Positions 8,471 to 17,866 are shown, counted from the stretch's first letter. The stretch: 55,745 bases of DNA from Myxococcales bacterium (GCA_019637115.1 JAHBWH010000034.1:1-55745); one strand, 5' to 3'. Made by a program: numbers and translations. Notes: generated from the letters alone by a model not told the origin.

Positions 8471-8556
8471 CGCGGCCGAGCGCGCCCGCCGACGCCGGGC
8501 GAACGCCGACGGCGCTTGAACGCGCGATGCCACGCGGCGCGTAGGAGCCGGAGGGC

Positions 8557-9036
8557 TCAACCGCCGCGGGGTGGCCGCGTGCCGTTGAAGGCCTGCCGGT
8601 TGGTGCAGGTGTTGTAGACGCCGCACTCGGGGAGGCCGTTGGTGCGCGCGTACCAGCGGAGCTCACCCGTCAGCAGATCACCCTCGAGGTCGGCGCTCAG
8701 GTCGATCATCAGCGTGTAGGCGCACGAGCCCTCGGACCCCGCGCGCCCCGTGAGCGTGGCGTCGACATGGTCGCCGCTGATCGTGCCCTGGAAGGTGTGC
8801 GCTCCGACCACCACGTCGAGGTAGGTCCGCGCGAGCCCCTGCACGTCCACCGTGGCCTCGGCCTCGCGCTGCGTGATCACGATGGTCGACGTCGAGGTCT
8901 CGCCCACCGTCCACCCCATCACGCCGCACTCATTGGCGCCGTTGGTCAGGTTGATCGTGTAGGTACCGGCGAAGTCCGCGGGCGACGAACCGCAGCTGGC
9001 GAGCAAACAAGCGAACGAGCAAACGAGAGCACGCAT
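8557..9036 (-). CDS. Small lipoprotein, beta-barrel/lipocalin-like
   Basis: A 159-residue lipoprotein: signal MRALVCSFACLLASC with lipobox LASC, then GSSPADFAGTYTINL. A GGAGGT Shine-Dalgarno six bases upstream fixes the start and excludes the long upstream open frame, which runs through the hexamer repeat tract. The mature part alternates short beta segments (TIVITQREAEATVDVQG, TFQGTISGDHVDATLTG) and has paired cysteines (NECGV, GSCAY, ECGVYNTC). The DFAGTYTINLT opening resembles small lipocalin-type periplasmic proteins. No specific family or ligand can be named. Confidence 0.85.
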   Translation of the reverse strand: MRALVCSFACLLASCGSSPADFAGTYTINLTNGANECGVMGWTVGETSTSTIVITQREAEATVDVQGLARTYLDVVVGAHTFQGTISGDHVDATLTGRAGSEGSCAYTLMIDLSADLEGDLLTGELRWYARTNGLPECGVYNTCTNRQAFNGTRPPRGG

Positions 9037-9223
9037 CGGGACACCTCCGCGACCTTGGATTCTACCGCACCTCGCCAGCTTCCGCGGTGACGTCGGGACC
9101 TCCGCGCGGCCGCGCTCGTGAGCACGAGCAGGCCCATCGCGAGATCCAGGCGTGGCGGTGCGCCGTGACCAGCGACTCGACGCGGGAGCATCCGCCCGCG
9201 GGGGACGCACCCTCACGTCGCGT

Positions 9224-9814
9224 TCAACGCGCGAGCAAGAGGGAGAGCGGGATGCACGCGCAGGTGCCGAGCAGGATGAACAGGACGAGCAGGGTGCTGA
9301 CGAGCCCCGGTGTGCTGAGCGGCTCTTTCGCCGGCGCCGGCTCCCACGGCGCAAGCAGCCGTCGCGCGATGAACAGGAAGATGGGGTAGTAGACCGCGCC
9401 CCAGATCCGCGTCCCCGAGTAAGAGACGGCGCGCTGAGCGTCGCGTACGGCGGGGATGAAGAACGTACCGAGGTCGGACCACGGCTTGCGCGCCGCGCGC
9501 GCCCACGCGGTCTCGTCGACGTGATCGGCCAAGTACACCGCGAGGTAGACGCGCCCCTTCTGGAACCCGGCCGGAAGACCGCTCGGGTCGAGCGAGTCGG
9601 CGTTCTTGACGAGCCAGCGCGCGTCCTCACCGATCCCCTCCGCGTCGACCCTCGCGCAACGGCGCACGACCACGACGATCGTGAGCTTCGTGAACATGCA
9701 CTCCCAGTGCCATTTCGAGCGCACGGCCACGAACGACGTCGCGTCCTCGGCGAGCACACGAAACCCGAGGCGCAGCAGCTCCGCCTTTCGGGCGCCGAGG
9801 TCGAGGGTGTCCAT
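9224..9814 (-). CDS. Hypothetical protein with C-terminal membrane helices
   Basis: A 196-residue protein with a soluble N-terminal domain (about residues 1-130, mixed alpha/beta, containing TKLTIVVVVRR and GRVYLAVYLADHVDE) and two hydrophobic segments near the C-terminus (IWGAVYYPIFLFIARRLL and LVSTLLVLFILLGTCACIPL). It is probably an inner-membrane protein with a cytoplasmic domain. The ATG has no Shine-Dalgarno, but TAGCGT lies seven bases upstream, which fits a leaderless transcript. Upstream is the GTCCGA repeat tract shared with the divergent TetR gene. I recognise no family. Confidence 0.75.
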   Translation of the reverse strand: MDTLDLGARKAELLRLGFRVLAEDATSFVAVRSKWHWECMFTKLTIVVVVRRCARVDAEGIGEDARWLVKNADSLDPSGLPAGFQKGRVYLAVYLADHVDETAWARAARKPWSDLGTFFIPAVRDAQRAVSYSGTRIWGAVYYPIFLFIARRLLAPWEPAPAKEPLSTPGLVSTLLVLFILLGTCACIPLSLLLAR

Positions 9815-9821
9815 GCGCGCG

Positions 9822-9827
9822 ACGCTA
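9822..9827 (-). promoter_or_regulatory. Putative -10 box TAGCGT
   Basis: On the minus strand TAGCGT precedes the ATG at 9814 by seven bases with no Shine-Dalgarno. It is an example of the TAnnnT leaderless pattern. Confidence 0.35.
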
Positions 9828-9904
9828 CCAGGCGCCGAGAGCGACGCGAAGCAGAACTCGGCGCGGCGAGCGAGCGCCCGCGGATGACGCGCGCTCCCTC
9901 GTAC

Positions 9905-10024
<120 letters not shown>

Positions 10025-10079
10025 CGGCGAGCCGCAGAGCCCCCGATGGGCAGGGCGCAGCGGGCGGGTTGCGGCTTGC

Positions 10080-10093
10080 CTACCAGATGGTAG
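10080..10093. promoter_or_regulatory. TetR operator-like palindrome 1
   Basis: CTACC-AGAT-GGTAG is a perfect 5-bp-arm palindrome with a 4-bp centre, 25 bp upstream of the TetR start codon. The second site is centred exactly 22 bp away, about two helical turns, so dimers would bind on the same DNA face. Confidence 0.6.
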
Positions 10094-10101
10094 ACAGACA
10101 C

Positions 10102-10115
10102 CAACCAATCGGTAG
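10102..10115. promoter_or_regulatory. TetR operator-like palindrome 2
   Basis: CAACC-AATC-GGTAG is the same motif with one arm mismatch. It ends two bases before the ATG at 10118, leaving no room for a Shine-Dalgarno. A repressor here would block both the promoter and the 5' end of a leaderless message. Autoregulation of the TetR/acyl-CoA dehydrogenase operon is the natural inference. Confidence 0.6.
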
Positions 10116-10117
10116 AC

Positions 10118-10786
10118 ATGCCACCCAACGACCCCACGCCCTCGGTCCGCGACAGCCTCCTCGACGAGGCGACGCGTCGCTTCGCCGCGCAGGGCTTCGG
10201 CGGGACCTCCCTGCAGGTCATCGCGGACGGCGTGGGCATCCGGAAGGCGTCGCTGCTCTACCACTTCCCCTCGAAAGACGCGCTCCGCGACGCCGTGCTC
10301 GAGCGGCTCCTCGCGCGCTGGAACGCGCTGCTTCCCGGCCTGCTGCTCGCGGCGTCCGAGGGTGGAGCGCCGCGCCGCGACCGCTTCGCGCGCGTCATGG
10401 AGGCGCTCACCAGCTTCTTCCTCGAAGACGCCGACCGCGCGCGCGTGCTGCTCCGCGAGATCCTCGACCGCCCCGACGCCTTCCGTGCGCTCCTCGCGCG
10501 CCACGTCCGGCCCTGGATCGTCATCGTGGCCGAGCAGCTCGAGGCCGCGAAGGCCGACGGCGCCGTCCACGAGGACGCGGACCCCGAAGCCTACGCGGTG
10601 CAGGTGCTGCACCTCGTCGTCGGCGGGATCGCGGTGATGGACGCCACGAGCGCGCTCCTCGACGCGCCGCCCGAGCGCGCGCGTGCGCGCTTCGAGGTCG
10701 AGCTGATGCGGATCGTGCGCGCGGCGATCTTCCGCCCGCAAGAGCGGAACACGAAGAAGATTCGGCAAGCAGGGGTGAGACGATGA
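10118..10786 (+). CDS. TetR-family transcriptional regulator
   Basis: A 222-residue regulator. The N-terminal helix-turn-helix (about residues 10-58) is classical: DEATRRFAAQGFGGTSLQVI, then IRKASLLYHFPSKDALRDAV. The rest is the helical ligand-binding and dimerisation domain. Its stop overlaps the next start by four bases (ATGA), so it is co-translated with an acyl-CoA dehydrogenase. This suggests it senses an acyl-CoA or fatty acid and controls its own operon, as FadR- or PsrA-type TetR proteins do. Two TACC/GGTA palindromes sit right at its start. The ligand is inferred only from the neighbour. Confidence 0.93.
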   Translation: MPPNDPTPSVRDSLLDEATRRFAAQGFGGTSLQVIADGVGIRKASLLYHFPSKDALRDAVLERLLARWNALLPGLLLAASEGGAPRRDRFARVMEALTSFFLEDADRARVLLREILDRPDAFRALLARHVRPWIVIVAEQLEAAKADGAVHEDADPEAYAVQVLHLVVGGIAVMDATSALLDAPPERARARFEVELMRIVRAAIFRPQERNTKKIRQAGVRR

Positions 10787-12705
10787 GCTTCTACAAGGAC
10801 AACGAGGATCTTCAGTTCTACGTCGAGCGCGCGATCGAGTGGGATCGGCTCATCGAGCTGACCGAGCGGCGCTTCGTCGACCCGGAAGGGCCGAGCGACG
10901 TCGCCGAAGCACGCGCGCTCTACCGCGACGTCATGAGCCTCGTCGGGGAGCTCGCCGCGAACGAGATCGCGTCACGCTCCGCGACCATCGACGCGCAGGG
11001 CGTCCACCTCGGCGCCGACGGTGAGGTCGTCTTCCCGAAGGAGCTCGACCGCATCATGAAGACGATCGCGGACCTCGAGCTCCACGGCCTCACGGTCCCG
11101 CGCGAGCTCGGCGGGATGAACGCGCCGATGCTCGTCTACTTCCTGAACAGCGAGATGCTCGGTCGAGCCGACGTCTCCGTCATGGCCCACCACGGCTTCC
11201 ATGGTGGGATGGCGATGGCCCTGCTCCTCTTCTCCCTGCGCGAGGGCACCACGACGATCGACCCGGAGACCGGCCGCGTGCTCGAGACGCGCTTCCGCGA
11301 CGCGATCGGGGAGATCGTGCGCGGCGAGGCCTGGGGCTGCATGGACATCACCGAGCCCGACGCGGGCAGCGACATGGCCGCCCTGCGCGCCGTCGGCGAG
11401 CAGGACGCGGACGGCCGGTGGACGGTGACCGGCGAGAAGATCTTCATCACCTCCGGCCACGGCAAGTGGCACTTCGTCATCGCGCGCACGGAGCCCGCGG
11501 GCAGCTCGGACGATCCGATGGCCGGCCTGAAGGGGCTCTCGTTCTTCCTGGTGAAGGCCTACGAAGACCGCCCCGACGGAACCCGCGAGCGCTACGTGAA
11601 GCTCAGCCGCGTCGAAGAGAAGATGGGCCACCACGGCTCGGCCACCTGCGGCCTCGTCTTCGAGCGCGCGCCCGCCGAGCTCCTCGGCCAACGCGGCGAG
11701 GGCTTCCGCTACATGCTCACGCTGATGAACAACGCACGGATCGGCGTCGGCTTCGAGTGCCTCGGCCTGTGCGAGGCGGCCTATCGCAAGGCGCGCGACT
11801 ACGCCGCCGAGCGGCGCTCGATGGGCAAGACGATCGACCGCCACGAGATGATCGCCGACATGCTCGACGAGATGGAGGCCGACGTCGTCGCGCTTCGGGC
11901 GATGGCGGTGATGGCGTGCTGGCACGAGGAGTTCGCCCACAAGCTCCAGCTCGCGATCGATCACTACGGCGGGCTCAGCGGCGAGGAGCGCGAGGCGGCC
12001 CAGCGCGAGCTGAAGCGTCACCAGCGAAAGGCGCGCCGCATCACGCCGCTGCTCAAATACTTCGGCGCCGAGAAGGCGGTGGAGATGAGCCGCCGGTGCG
12101 TCCAGATCCATGGCGGGAACGGCTACATCGTGGAGTACGGCGCCGAGAAGCTGCTCCGCGACGCGATGGTGATGCCCATCTACGAGGGCACGAGCCAGAT
12201 CCAATCGCTCATGGCGATGAAGGACACGCTCCAGGGCATCCTGAAGAACCCGCGCCGCTTCGTGCGTCAGACCACGCAGGCCCGCTGGCGCGCGCTCTCG
12301 GCGCGCGATCCGCTCGACCGACGGGTCGCGAAGCTGCAGTCCCTCTCGTTCGGCGTGCAGCGACACCTCGTCCTCCGGACGGCGGGCGACAAGGCCAAGG
12401 GCCTCGGTGGCAAGCCGATGACGGAGTGGCCGAGCGCCTTCCTCGAGAACTGGGACCCGAAGCGAGACTTCGCCTTCGCGATGCTTCACGCGGAGCGCCT
12501 CACGAAGATCCTCACGGACGTCGTGATCGCCGAGCTGCTCCTCGAGCAAGCGACCCGCTTCCCCGAGCGTCGCCCTCACCTCGAGCGGCACCTCGAGCGG
12601 GCGGAGCTCCGCTGCGCCGCCCTCGAGCGCGAGATCCTGGAGTCTGGCGAGCGCCTCTTGCGCAAGCTCGGTCGACTCGACCCGCACGCCGAAGCCGCCG
12701 AGTGA
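10783..12705 (+). CDS. Acyl-CoA dehydrogenase family protein
   Basis: A 640-residue flavoprotein, longer than the roughly 380-residue classical enzymes. It has [17 protein letters not shown] and [15 protein letters not shown] (FAD/substrate region of the middle domain), [12 protein letters not shown] and IYEGTSQIQ, whose Glu (about 468) is at the catalytic-base position of short- and medium-chain enzymes. The last 150 residues form an extra helical domain, as in large acyl-CoA dehydrogenases. It would catalyse alpha,beta-oxidation of an acyl-CoA with FAD. The ATG overlaps the TetR stop. The GC-rich array at its 3' end incorporates its own stop codon. Confidence 0.93.
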   Translation: MSFYKDNEDLQFYVERAIEWDRLIELTERRFVDPEGPSDVAEARALYRDVMSLVGELAANEIASRSATIDAQGVHLGADGEVVFPKELDRIMKTIADLELHGLTVPRELGGMNAPMLVYFLNSEMLGRADVSVMAHHGFHGGMAMALLLFSLREGTTTIDPETGRVLETRFRDAIGEIVRGEAWGCMDITEPDAGSDMAALRAVGEQDADGRWTVTGEKIFITSGHGKWHFVIARTEPAGSSDDPMAGLKGLSFFLVKAYEDRPDGTRERYVKLSRVEEKMGHHGSATCGLVFERAPAELLGQRGEGFRYMLTLMNNARIGVGFECLGLCEAAYRKARDYAAERRSMGKTIDRHEMIADMLDEMEADVVALRAMAVMACWHEEFAHKLQLAIDHYGGLSGEEREAAQRELKRHQRKARRITPLLKYFGAEKAVEMSRRCVQIHGGNGYIVEYGAEKLLRDAMVMPIYEGTSQIQSLMAMKDTLQGILKNPRRFVRQTTQARWRALSARDPLDRRVAKLQSLSFGVQRHLVLRTAGDKAKGLGGKPMTEWPSAFLENWDPKRDFAFAMLHAERLTKILTDVVIAELLLEQATRFPERRPHLERHLERAELRCAALEREILESGERLLRKLGRLDPHAEAAE

Positions 12706-12751
12706 CGCCGGCTGACGACGCCGGCTGACGACGCCGGCTGACGACGCCGAC
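12703..12751. repeat. 13-bp tandem array over the stop codon
   Basis: Units of TGACGACGCCGGC follow one another. The first, shortened copy begins with the TGA stop codon of the acyl-CoA dehydrogenase, so the stop triplet itself is duplicated in the array. The units could fold into GCCGGC hairpins. The remaining 12752-13149 gap holds the hexamer tract and no gene. Confidence 0.75.
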
Positions 12752-12811
12752 GGGACCAGCTGCCCACGAACGGGCCCCGTTCACGTCCGCGCACCCGTGC
12801 TCGACGGCGCG

Positions 12812-13018
<207 letters not shown>

Positions 13019-13149
13019 CTCCGACGCAGCGCGGACGCGGACTCGGCGACGCGCTCGAGGGCGCGCAGCAACGCGTGCGAGCGTGAGCCCTCGCACGCTC
13101 GCGGCGGCCTACGATGGACGGTGCCCTTCGACTGAGGCACGAGCCTGAG

Positions 13150-13956
13150 ATGACCTCTCGACATGGCTTCGCGCTCCTCTCGATCCTCGCCCTCCTCGCC
13201 GCGTGCGGAGACGACGACGCGCCCACCGACACCGACGCCGGCATGACCGAGATGGACGCCGACATGATGGAGCCAGACGCCGGGATGACGATCGAGCCGG
13301 TGTGCTCCGAGCCGACCCCGGTCCCCTGCGAGGACGAGTCGGTGCTCGAGCTCGCGCTCTTCGCGCCGCCGAACCCCGCGATGATCACCAACACGGCCGA
13401 CGGAGACGGCTGGCTCACCCACGTCGACGCGACGGGCGGCGGCTTCAACCCGACGCTGAGCTACGTCTACGCGCGCTTCACGGACGAGGGCCTCGTGCGG
13501 GTCGACGTCGGCGACGAGGACGCCTTCGGCTCGATGGACTGGGACATCGCCTTCCGTCGCTTCGTGATCCGCCTCAACAGCGGCGTCTCGGGCCCGAGCT
13601 GCGTCTCCGCCGCCCGCACCGGCGCGGCGACCGAGTACGACACGCTCGACGCCGTCCCCGCGGGGCTCGACTATCGCGTCGAGGAGTACTTCACGCCGAC
13701 GTGTGACTTCGTCCCCGACGGATCGGGCCTGATGTCGCCCGGCACCGCGCTGCAGAGCTTCTGGCGCTACCCTGGCTGCGTCCAGATGACGAACAACGTC
13801 TACATCGTGCGCCTGGCGGACGGCCGGCAGCTCAAGATGACGGTCCTCTCCTATTACGAGCCCGAGGCGCAGGCGACCTGCGACGCGACCGGCAGCGCGC
13901 CGATGCCGAACGGCTCGGGCAACATCCGCCTCCGCTGGGAGCTGCTGACGCCGTGA
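13150..13956 (+). CDS. HmuY-like lipoprotein
   Basis: A 268-residue lipoprotein: MTSRHGFALLSILALLAAC with an LAAC lipobox, then an acidic spacer (GDDDAPTDTDAGMTEMDAD). The core has MDWDIAFRRFVIRLNSGVSG, the W-D-(I/L)-A-F-x-R...N-S/G-G-x-S-G pattern of the HmuY haem-binding family. Family knowledge suggests capture of haem or another porphyrin-like ligand at the cell surface. The ligand here is unproven. I chose the ATG at the signal peptide over an upstream ATG at 13114. Its stop overlaps the next gene's GTG by four bases. A TonB-dependent receptor lies about 9 kb away, not in this operon. Confidence 0.85.
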   Translation: MTSRHGFALLSILALLAACGDDDAPTDTDAGMTEMDADMMEPDAGMTIEPVCSEPTPVPCEDESVLELALFAPPNPAMITNTADGDGWLTHVDATGGGFNPTLSYVYARFTDEGLVRVDVGDEDAFGSMDWDIAFRRFVIRLNSGVSGPSCVSAARTGAATEYDTLDAVPAGLDYRVEEYFTPTCDFVPDGSGLMSPGTALQSFWRYPGCVQMTNNVYIVRLADGRQLKMTVLSYYEPEAQATCDATGSAPMPNGSGNIRLRWELLTP

Positions 13957-15590
13957 GCGCCCCCGAGGGATCTCGAGCGCGAACCCTTCGGCCGTCCGAC
14001 GGCGCGCGCGGGCCACGCGTACGTCGTGGCCACCTTCGCTCGCCCGAGGGCGAAGCCTGGGATCACGTCGAGGACACACACGCACGAAGGCCCCGACGCC
14101 ACGGCGCTCGTCGGCGCGCGCTCGGCGCCTTGGCTGGGCTCGCGTGGCTCGCAGCGCTCGGATCCCCCGACACGGCCGCCGCCGATCGCCCGGACACGCC
14201 CGGCACGACCGAGCTCTTCCGCTACGAGGCGGAAGACATCGTCGAGTCGCACCCCTCTCCGGGCGGCGCGTTCCGAGTCCACTTCACCCGCCTCGGCGTC
14301 CACGCGGTGCCCGCGCGCGACGACGACGAGTCGGGCGTGCCCGACCACGTGGAGCGGGTCGCGGAGATCTACGACGAGGTCCTCGCCTTCTATCGCGAGC
14401 TCGGCTTCCGCGCGCCGCTCAGCGATGCCTCCATCGTCGACAACGGCGGCGACGACCGCTTCGACGTCTACCTGCTCGACTTCGGCGGCAGCGCCGACGG
14501 CGCGTTCCGCACGGACGCATGCGGGGTCGACGGCGCGCGACCGACGCAATGCGTGGGCTTCATGGTCCAGGAGAACGACTTCGTCGGCTACGGCTACCCG
14601 ACGGTGACCTACGCGAGCCGCCTGCTCGCGAGCCACGAGCTCTTCCACGCGGTGCAGGCGGCGTATCACGCGGGCCGCGGCAGCGTGCTCGGCGAGGGCA
14701 CCGCCGTCTGGGCGAGCAAGGTCTTCGACGCGACGCTGCGCGACCTCGAGCACTTCGCGCGTGGTTACCTCGACAACACCGACCGCCCGATCGACCGGCC
14801 GCTGCCCGGGCCCATCGACCCCTTCAGCTACGGCACCGGCATCTTCTTTCGCTTCCTCGAGGAGCGCTACGAGCCAGACCTCATCCGCGCCCTCTGGGAG
14901 GGGACCGAGACCGAGGAGTGGATGCCCGCGCTCGATGGGCTCCTGATGCTCGACCACGGCACGTCCTTCGGCGAGGCCTTCCGCGAGTTCGCCGAGTGGA
15001 ACCTCTTCACGGGGCCGCGGGCCGACACCACGCGCGCCTATTCGGACGGCGCGCGCTTCCCGCTCGTGAAGACCACGGCCGTCACGCTGCCGCACCGGGC
15101 GCCCGCGCTGCGGGTCTTCCACGCCTCGGCGCACTACTTCGTCGCGCCCCCCGCCGGGCGCGGACCCGTCACGGCGGCGCTCGTCGGCGACGCGGAGGGC
15201 CTCGAGCTCTTCCTCGCGCTGCGCCGCCTCGACGAGATCACGCTCGTGAGCCCAGGCGCCGACGCGTCGATGGCGAACGAGGTCATCGCCGTCGTCGTCA
15301 ACCCTTCGCTCGCAGGGAGCGCTCGACGCCCCGACCTCTGCTTCGGCGGCCTCGCCGAGGTCGAGGCCTGCGTCGCTGCCTCGACCGTCACCCCCGACGC
15401 CGGCGTCGAGCTCCCCGACGCCGGCATGCCCGACAGCTCCCCTGACACGGGGTTCCCCGACGACGAGCCCGACGCGCCGAAGGGCTGCAGTTGCCGCACG
15501 CTGCGCGGCGACGACGGACCGGGCGCCCTCCTGCTCCTGCTCGCCACCCTCGCGCTCCGCCGCCGCTCGGGCGACCGCTCGGCGCCCTGA
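13953..15590 (+). CDS. Putative secreted zinc metalloprotease with MYXO-CTERM-like tail
   Basis: A 545-residue protein. A long Arg-rich n-region leads into RRRALGALAGLAWLAALGS, a probable signal sequence. The catalytic-type motif SHELFHAVQ (HExxH, about residue 228) is followed by EGTAVW, whose Glu could be the third zinc ligand, as in the myxobacterial MXAN_6640-type putative proteases. A Pro/Asp-rich linker near residue 500 leads to GCSCRTLRGDDGPG, a hydrophobic helix and RRRSGD, resembling the MYXO-CTERM sorting signal. The GTG start overlaps the HmuY-like stop (GTGA), and no other in-frame start before the signal sequence is plausible. Co-expression suggests cell-surface nutrient acquisition. 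Confidence 0.85.
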   Translation: MSAPEGSRARTLRPSDGARGPRVRRGHLRSPEGEAWDHVEDTHARRPRRHGARRRALGALAGLAWLAALGSPDTAAADRPDTPGTTELFRYEAEDIVESHPSPGGAFRVHFTRLGVHAVPARDDDESGVPDHVERVAEIYDEVLAFYRELGFRAPLSDASIVDNGGDDRFDVYLLDFGGSADGAFRTDACGVDGARPTQCVGFMVQENDFVGYGYPTVTYASRLLASHELFHAVQAAYHAGRGSVLGEGTAVWASKVFDATLRDLEHFARGYLDNTDRPIDRPLPGPIDPFSYGTGIFFRFLEERYEPDLIRALWEGTETEEWMPALDGLLMLDHGTSFGEAFREFAEWNLFTGPRADTTRAYSDGARFPLVKTTAVTLPHRAPALRVFHASAHYFVAPPAGRGPVTAALVGDAEGLELFLALRRLDEITLVSPGADASMANEVIAVVVNPSLAGSARRPDLCFGGLAEVEACVAASTVTPDAGVELPDAGMPDSSPDTGFPDDEPDAPKGCSCRTLRGDDGPGALLLLLATLALRRRSGDRSAP

Positions 15591-15615
15591 GCGGGCCTCG
15601 TGACGAACGAGCCAT

Positions 15616-15659
15616 GACGAACGAGCCGTGGATCCACGTGGATCCACGGCTCGTTCGTC
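15616..15659. terminator. Perfect 44-bp palindrome, bidirectional terminator candidate
   Basis: The arms run GACGAACGAGCCGTGGATCC to the centre at ACGT and back without a mismatch. Half of one arm is also duplicated directly upstream (15602-15613). It lies between two convergent genes, which fits a bidirectional transcription stop despite the absence of T-runs. It contains two BamHI-type GGATCC sites. Confidence 0.6.
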
Positions 15660-15696
15660 GGCGCACGCATGGGGAGCCGCGCGGCTCCCGCGTCCG

Positions 15697-16098
15697 TCAC
15701 TCGACGACTTCGTACGCCTTGGACGCGAGCTCGCGGCCCTCGGCGTCATAGACGACGCAGCGGAAGCTGCCGGTCGCCCGCGTGCCGCCGCGCGCGACGG
15801 TGCGGAAGCGCGGGCGAGCCGGCACCTGCAGCTCGAAGCCACGCGAGGTCGCGCCTTCGCGCACGAAGGCGACACGAATCGACGTCGCCTCGCGGGACGG
15901 GTTGGCGAGGCGGACGGTGGCGAAGATCGTTCCGTCCGAGCGCGAGAAGCGCTCGGTCGGCGAGACCGGCTCGCCGTTCTCGAGCGCCGTCGAGAGCACG
16001 AGCTCGGTGACCTCGAGCCCCCCCGACCCCTCCTGCGCCGCCAAGGGCACGACGAGGGCGAGCGAGAGCGCGAGACTGATGATGGTTCGTCGAAGCAT
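15697..16098 (-). CDS. Small secreted protein, DUF2914-like
   Basis: A 133-residue protein with signal peptide MLRRTIISLALSLALVVPLA, cleaved before AQEG. GGGAGG lies about eight bases before this ATG, so the upstream extension is rejected. The mature part (ELVLSTALENGEPVSPTERF, TIFATVRLANPS, SRGFELQVPARPRFRTVARG, YEVVE) has the rhythm of the DUF2914 beta-sandwich family seen in myxobacteria. Its biochemical role is unknown. It is convergent with the metalloprotease gene across the 44-bp palindrome and divergent from the membrane protein that follows. Confidence 0.8.
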   Translation of the reverse strand: MLRRTIISLALSLALVVPLAAQEGSGGLEVTELVLSTALENGEPVSPTERFSRSDGTIFATVRLANPSREATSIRVAFVREGATSRGFELQVPARPRFRTVARGGTRATGSFRCVVYDAEGRELASKAYEVVE

Positions 16099-16328
16099 TC
16101 GGTTCCTCCCTGATGAACTCCCAGGGCGAGCTTGCACCGCGCGGACCAGCATGGAAACCCGAGGGCAACCCGACGCCTCCCGAGTCACGTCAGCCACGCC
16201 CCCGTGTCCGCTGGTGGCCACGCCTCGGAGGGAGCCCGCTCATGGAAGGTTCGCGCTCGTCGAGACGTAGCTCGGGGTGCGACGCTCGTCCCCCACACGC
16301 CGAGCAGCGACCTCGAGGAGCAGCGACG

Positions 16329-16733
16329 ATGAAGCCATCCCCGCCCGCGCACGAACGACTCGGCCCCGTCGCGTGGCTGCTGATCGGGCTCGACGGCGCG
16401 CTCGTCGCGGCGCTGGTCTTCATGGCGCTGCTCTGGGCGCCGGCTTGGCGCGAGGTCTTCGCCGATTTCGGTGGTGCGCTACCCCTCTTCTCGCGTGTGG
16501 TGCTCTCCGCGGCCTGGCTCTGGTCTTGCGTGGGCGCGGTGCTCGTGATGATCGGGGCCGGCGTCAGGAGCGTACCTCGGCGTCATCTCTGGCTCGCGCT
16601 CGCGCTCGTCGTCGGGAGCGCGAGCTTGCTCGCGACCATCGCGGGCATCTACATGCCCATCTTCGATCTCGCGGGGCCCGTCGAAGAGACGGAGCTCTCG
16701 CGCTTGCGCCGAGCGAGCGTCGTCGTCGGGTGA
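16329..16733 (+). CDS. Small three-helix membrane protein
   Basis: A 134-residue integral membrane protein with hydrophobic segments at about residues 13-35 (VAWLLIGLDGALVAALVFMA), 54-80 (VVLSAAWLWSCVGAVLVMIG) and 87-112. The N-terminus is short and the C-terminus charged. GAGGAG sits eight bases before the ATG and decides the start. It is convergent with the vWA lipoprotein gene, with 17 bp between the stops. I recognise no family. Confidence 0.75.
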   Translation: MKPSPPAHERLGPVAWLLIGLDGALVAALVFMALLWAPAWREVFADFGGALPLFSRVVLSAAWLWSCVGAVLVMIGAGVRSVPRRHLWLALALVVGSASLLATIAGIYMPIFDLAGPVEETELSRLRRASVVVG

Positions 16734-16750
16734 CCTCGCGACCGCCGCGC

Positions 16751-17866
16751 TCAGATGAGGGGGCCCGGGCAGCCGAAGTCGACGTCGACGCTCACGACCG
16801 TCCCGCCTTGGAGCCTGGTGCACTCGGGCCCGTAGAAGGTGATGGTGTTCGTGGCCGCGTCGTAATCCCAGCCGCTCGTTCGCGCTTCGTTGCGTGGGAT
16901 CAGCGGCCCGCCGTCGAAGCGCACCTGAAAGAGCCGCGGGTCTCGGGTCGGTCCGGAGAGCTCGACGGTGCAGCTCGGCGGGATGATCGCGGCCGCGATC
17001 ATCTCGAGCGCGCGGCGGAGCTCGGCGTCCGAGCGCGCGTTGTAGGGCGTCCCCGTGCCACCCGCGGCGGCCATCCGGTTCAGCGCCGTCCCGCCGCCCG
17101 TGAAGTCCGCGCCGAAGCCGAGGACGTACGTGCGAACCCCGGCGGCGAAGAGCGCCTCGATCGCGGCGACGGTCTCGTCGACCGTCTCCTCCGTGCCGCC
17201 GTCCGGGAGCGGGGCGCCGCAGTTCGGCAAGCCGTCGGTCGCGAGCAGCACGTACTGCCCGATCGGGTTCACCTCGCGCGGCGCGTAGTAGCTGCGGGCC
17301 GCGTCGATGGACGTGTGGGTCGGCGTCGCCCCCTGATGGCGGAGCGCGCAAGAGAAGGTGTCGGTCGTCAACCCGTTCAGCGTGGTGGTGATAGCGCTCG
17401 CGTTCCGCGGCGCGATCGGGTTGCGCACGGTCCCGGCGCCGCAGGTGTTGTCCGACGGGAAGAGCATCATCCCGAAGTTGATCCGCGCCTCGAACGCGCT
17501 GACGACGTCGGTCAGCGCGCGCTGCATGATCAACATCTTCGACTCGCCGCCCGGGACGAGGCCGACCCCGAGGCACATCGAGCCCGAGATGTCGACCGTG
17601 AGCAGCATGTCGGGCGGGTCGCCGATGATCGCCGTCTCGACCGGCGACGCGAGGTCACAGCCCGCGTCGACCATCGGCCCCGCGTCGGACCACGGCGGCG
17701 GCGGCCCCGCGTCGAAGTGCACGACCCCGCCCCCATCCTCGCCCGACGCGCCACCGTCGGGCGCGCCGCCCCCGCCACCGTCGCGCGCCCCGCCTCGACC
17801 GCCGCCCGGCGACGCCCCGCACGCGAGGGAGATCAACGCGGAGACGAGAATGAACGAAATTCGCAT
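16751..17866 (-). CDS. vWA-domain lipoprotein
   Basis: A 371-residue lipoprotein: MRISFILVSALISLAC, then a Gly/Asp-rich spacer. The von Willebrand factor A domain begins with MLLTVDISGSM, where DISGS is the metal-ion-dependent adhesion site. VLLATDGLPN provides the later Asp. There are several cysteines, probably disulphides (SMCLG, NTCGAG, FSCALR). After the vWA fold (to about residue 290) comes a C-terminal beta region (CTVELSGPTRDPRLFQVRF). It probably mediates metal-dependent protein binding at the cell surface. The start could also be the GTG at 17881. Neither start has a Shine-Dalgarno, but TATAAG precedes the ATG by six bases. Confidence 0.9.
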   Translation of the reverse strand: MRISFILVSALISLACGASPGGGRGGARDGGGGGAPDGGASGEDGGGVVHFDAGPPPPWSDAGPMVDAGCDLASPVETAIIGDPPDMLLTVDISGSMCLGVGLVPGGESKMLIMQRALTDVVSAFEARINFGMMLFPSDNTCGAGTVRNPIAPRNASAITTTLNGLTTDTFSCALRHQGATPTHTSIDAARSYYAPREVNPIGQYVLLATDGLPNCGAPLPDGGTEETVDETVAAIEALFAAGVRTYVLGFGADFTGGGTALNRMAAAGGTGTPYNARSDAELRRALEMIAAAIIPPSCTVELSGPTRDPRLFQVRFDGGPLIPRNEARTSGWDYDAATNTITFYGPECTRLQGGTVVSVDVDFGCPGPLI

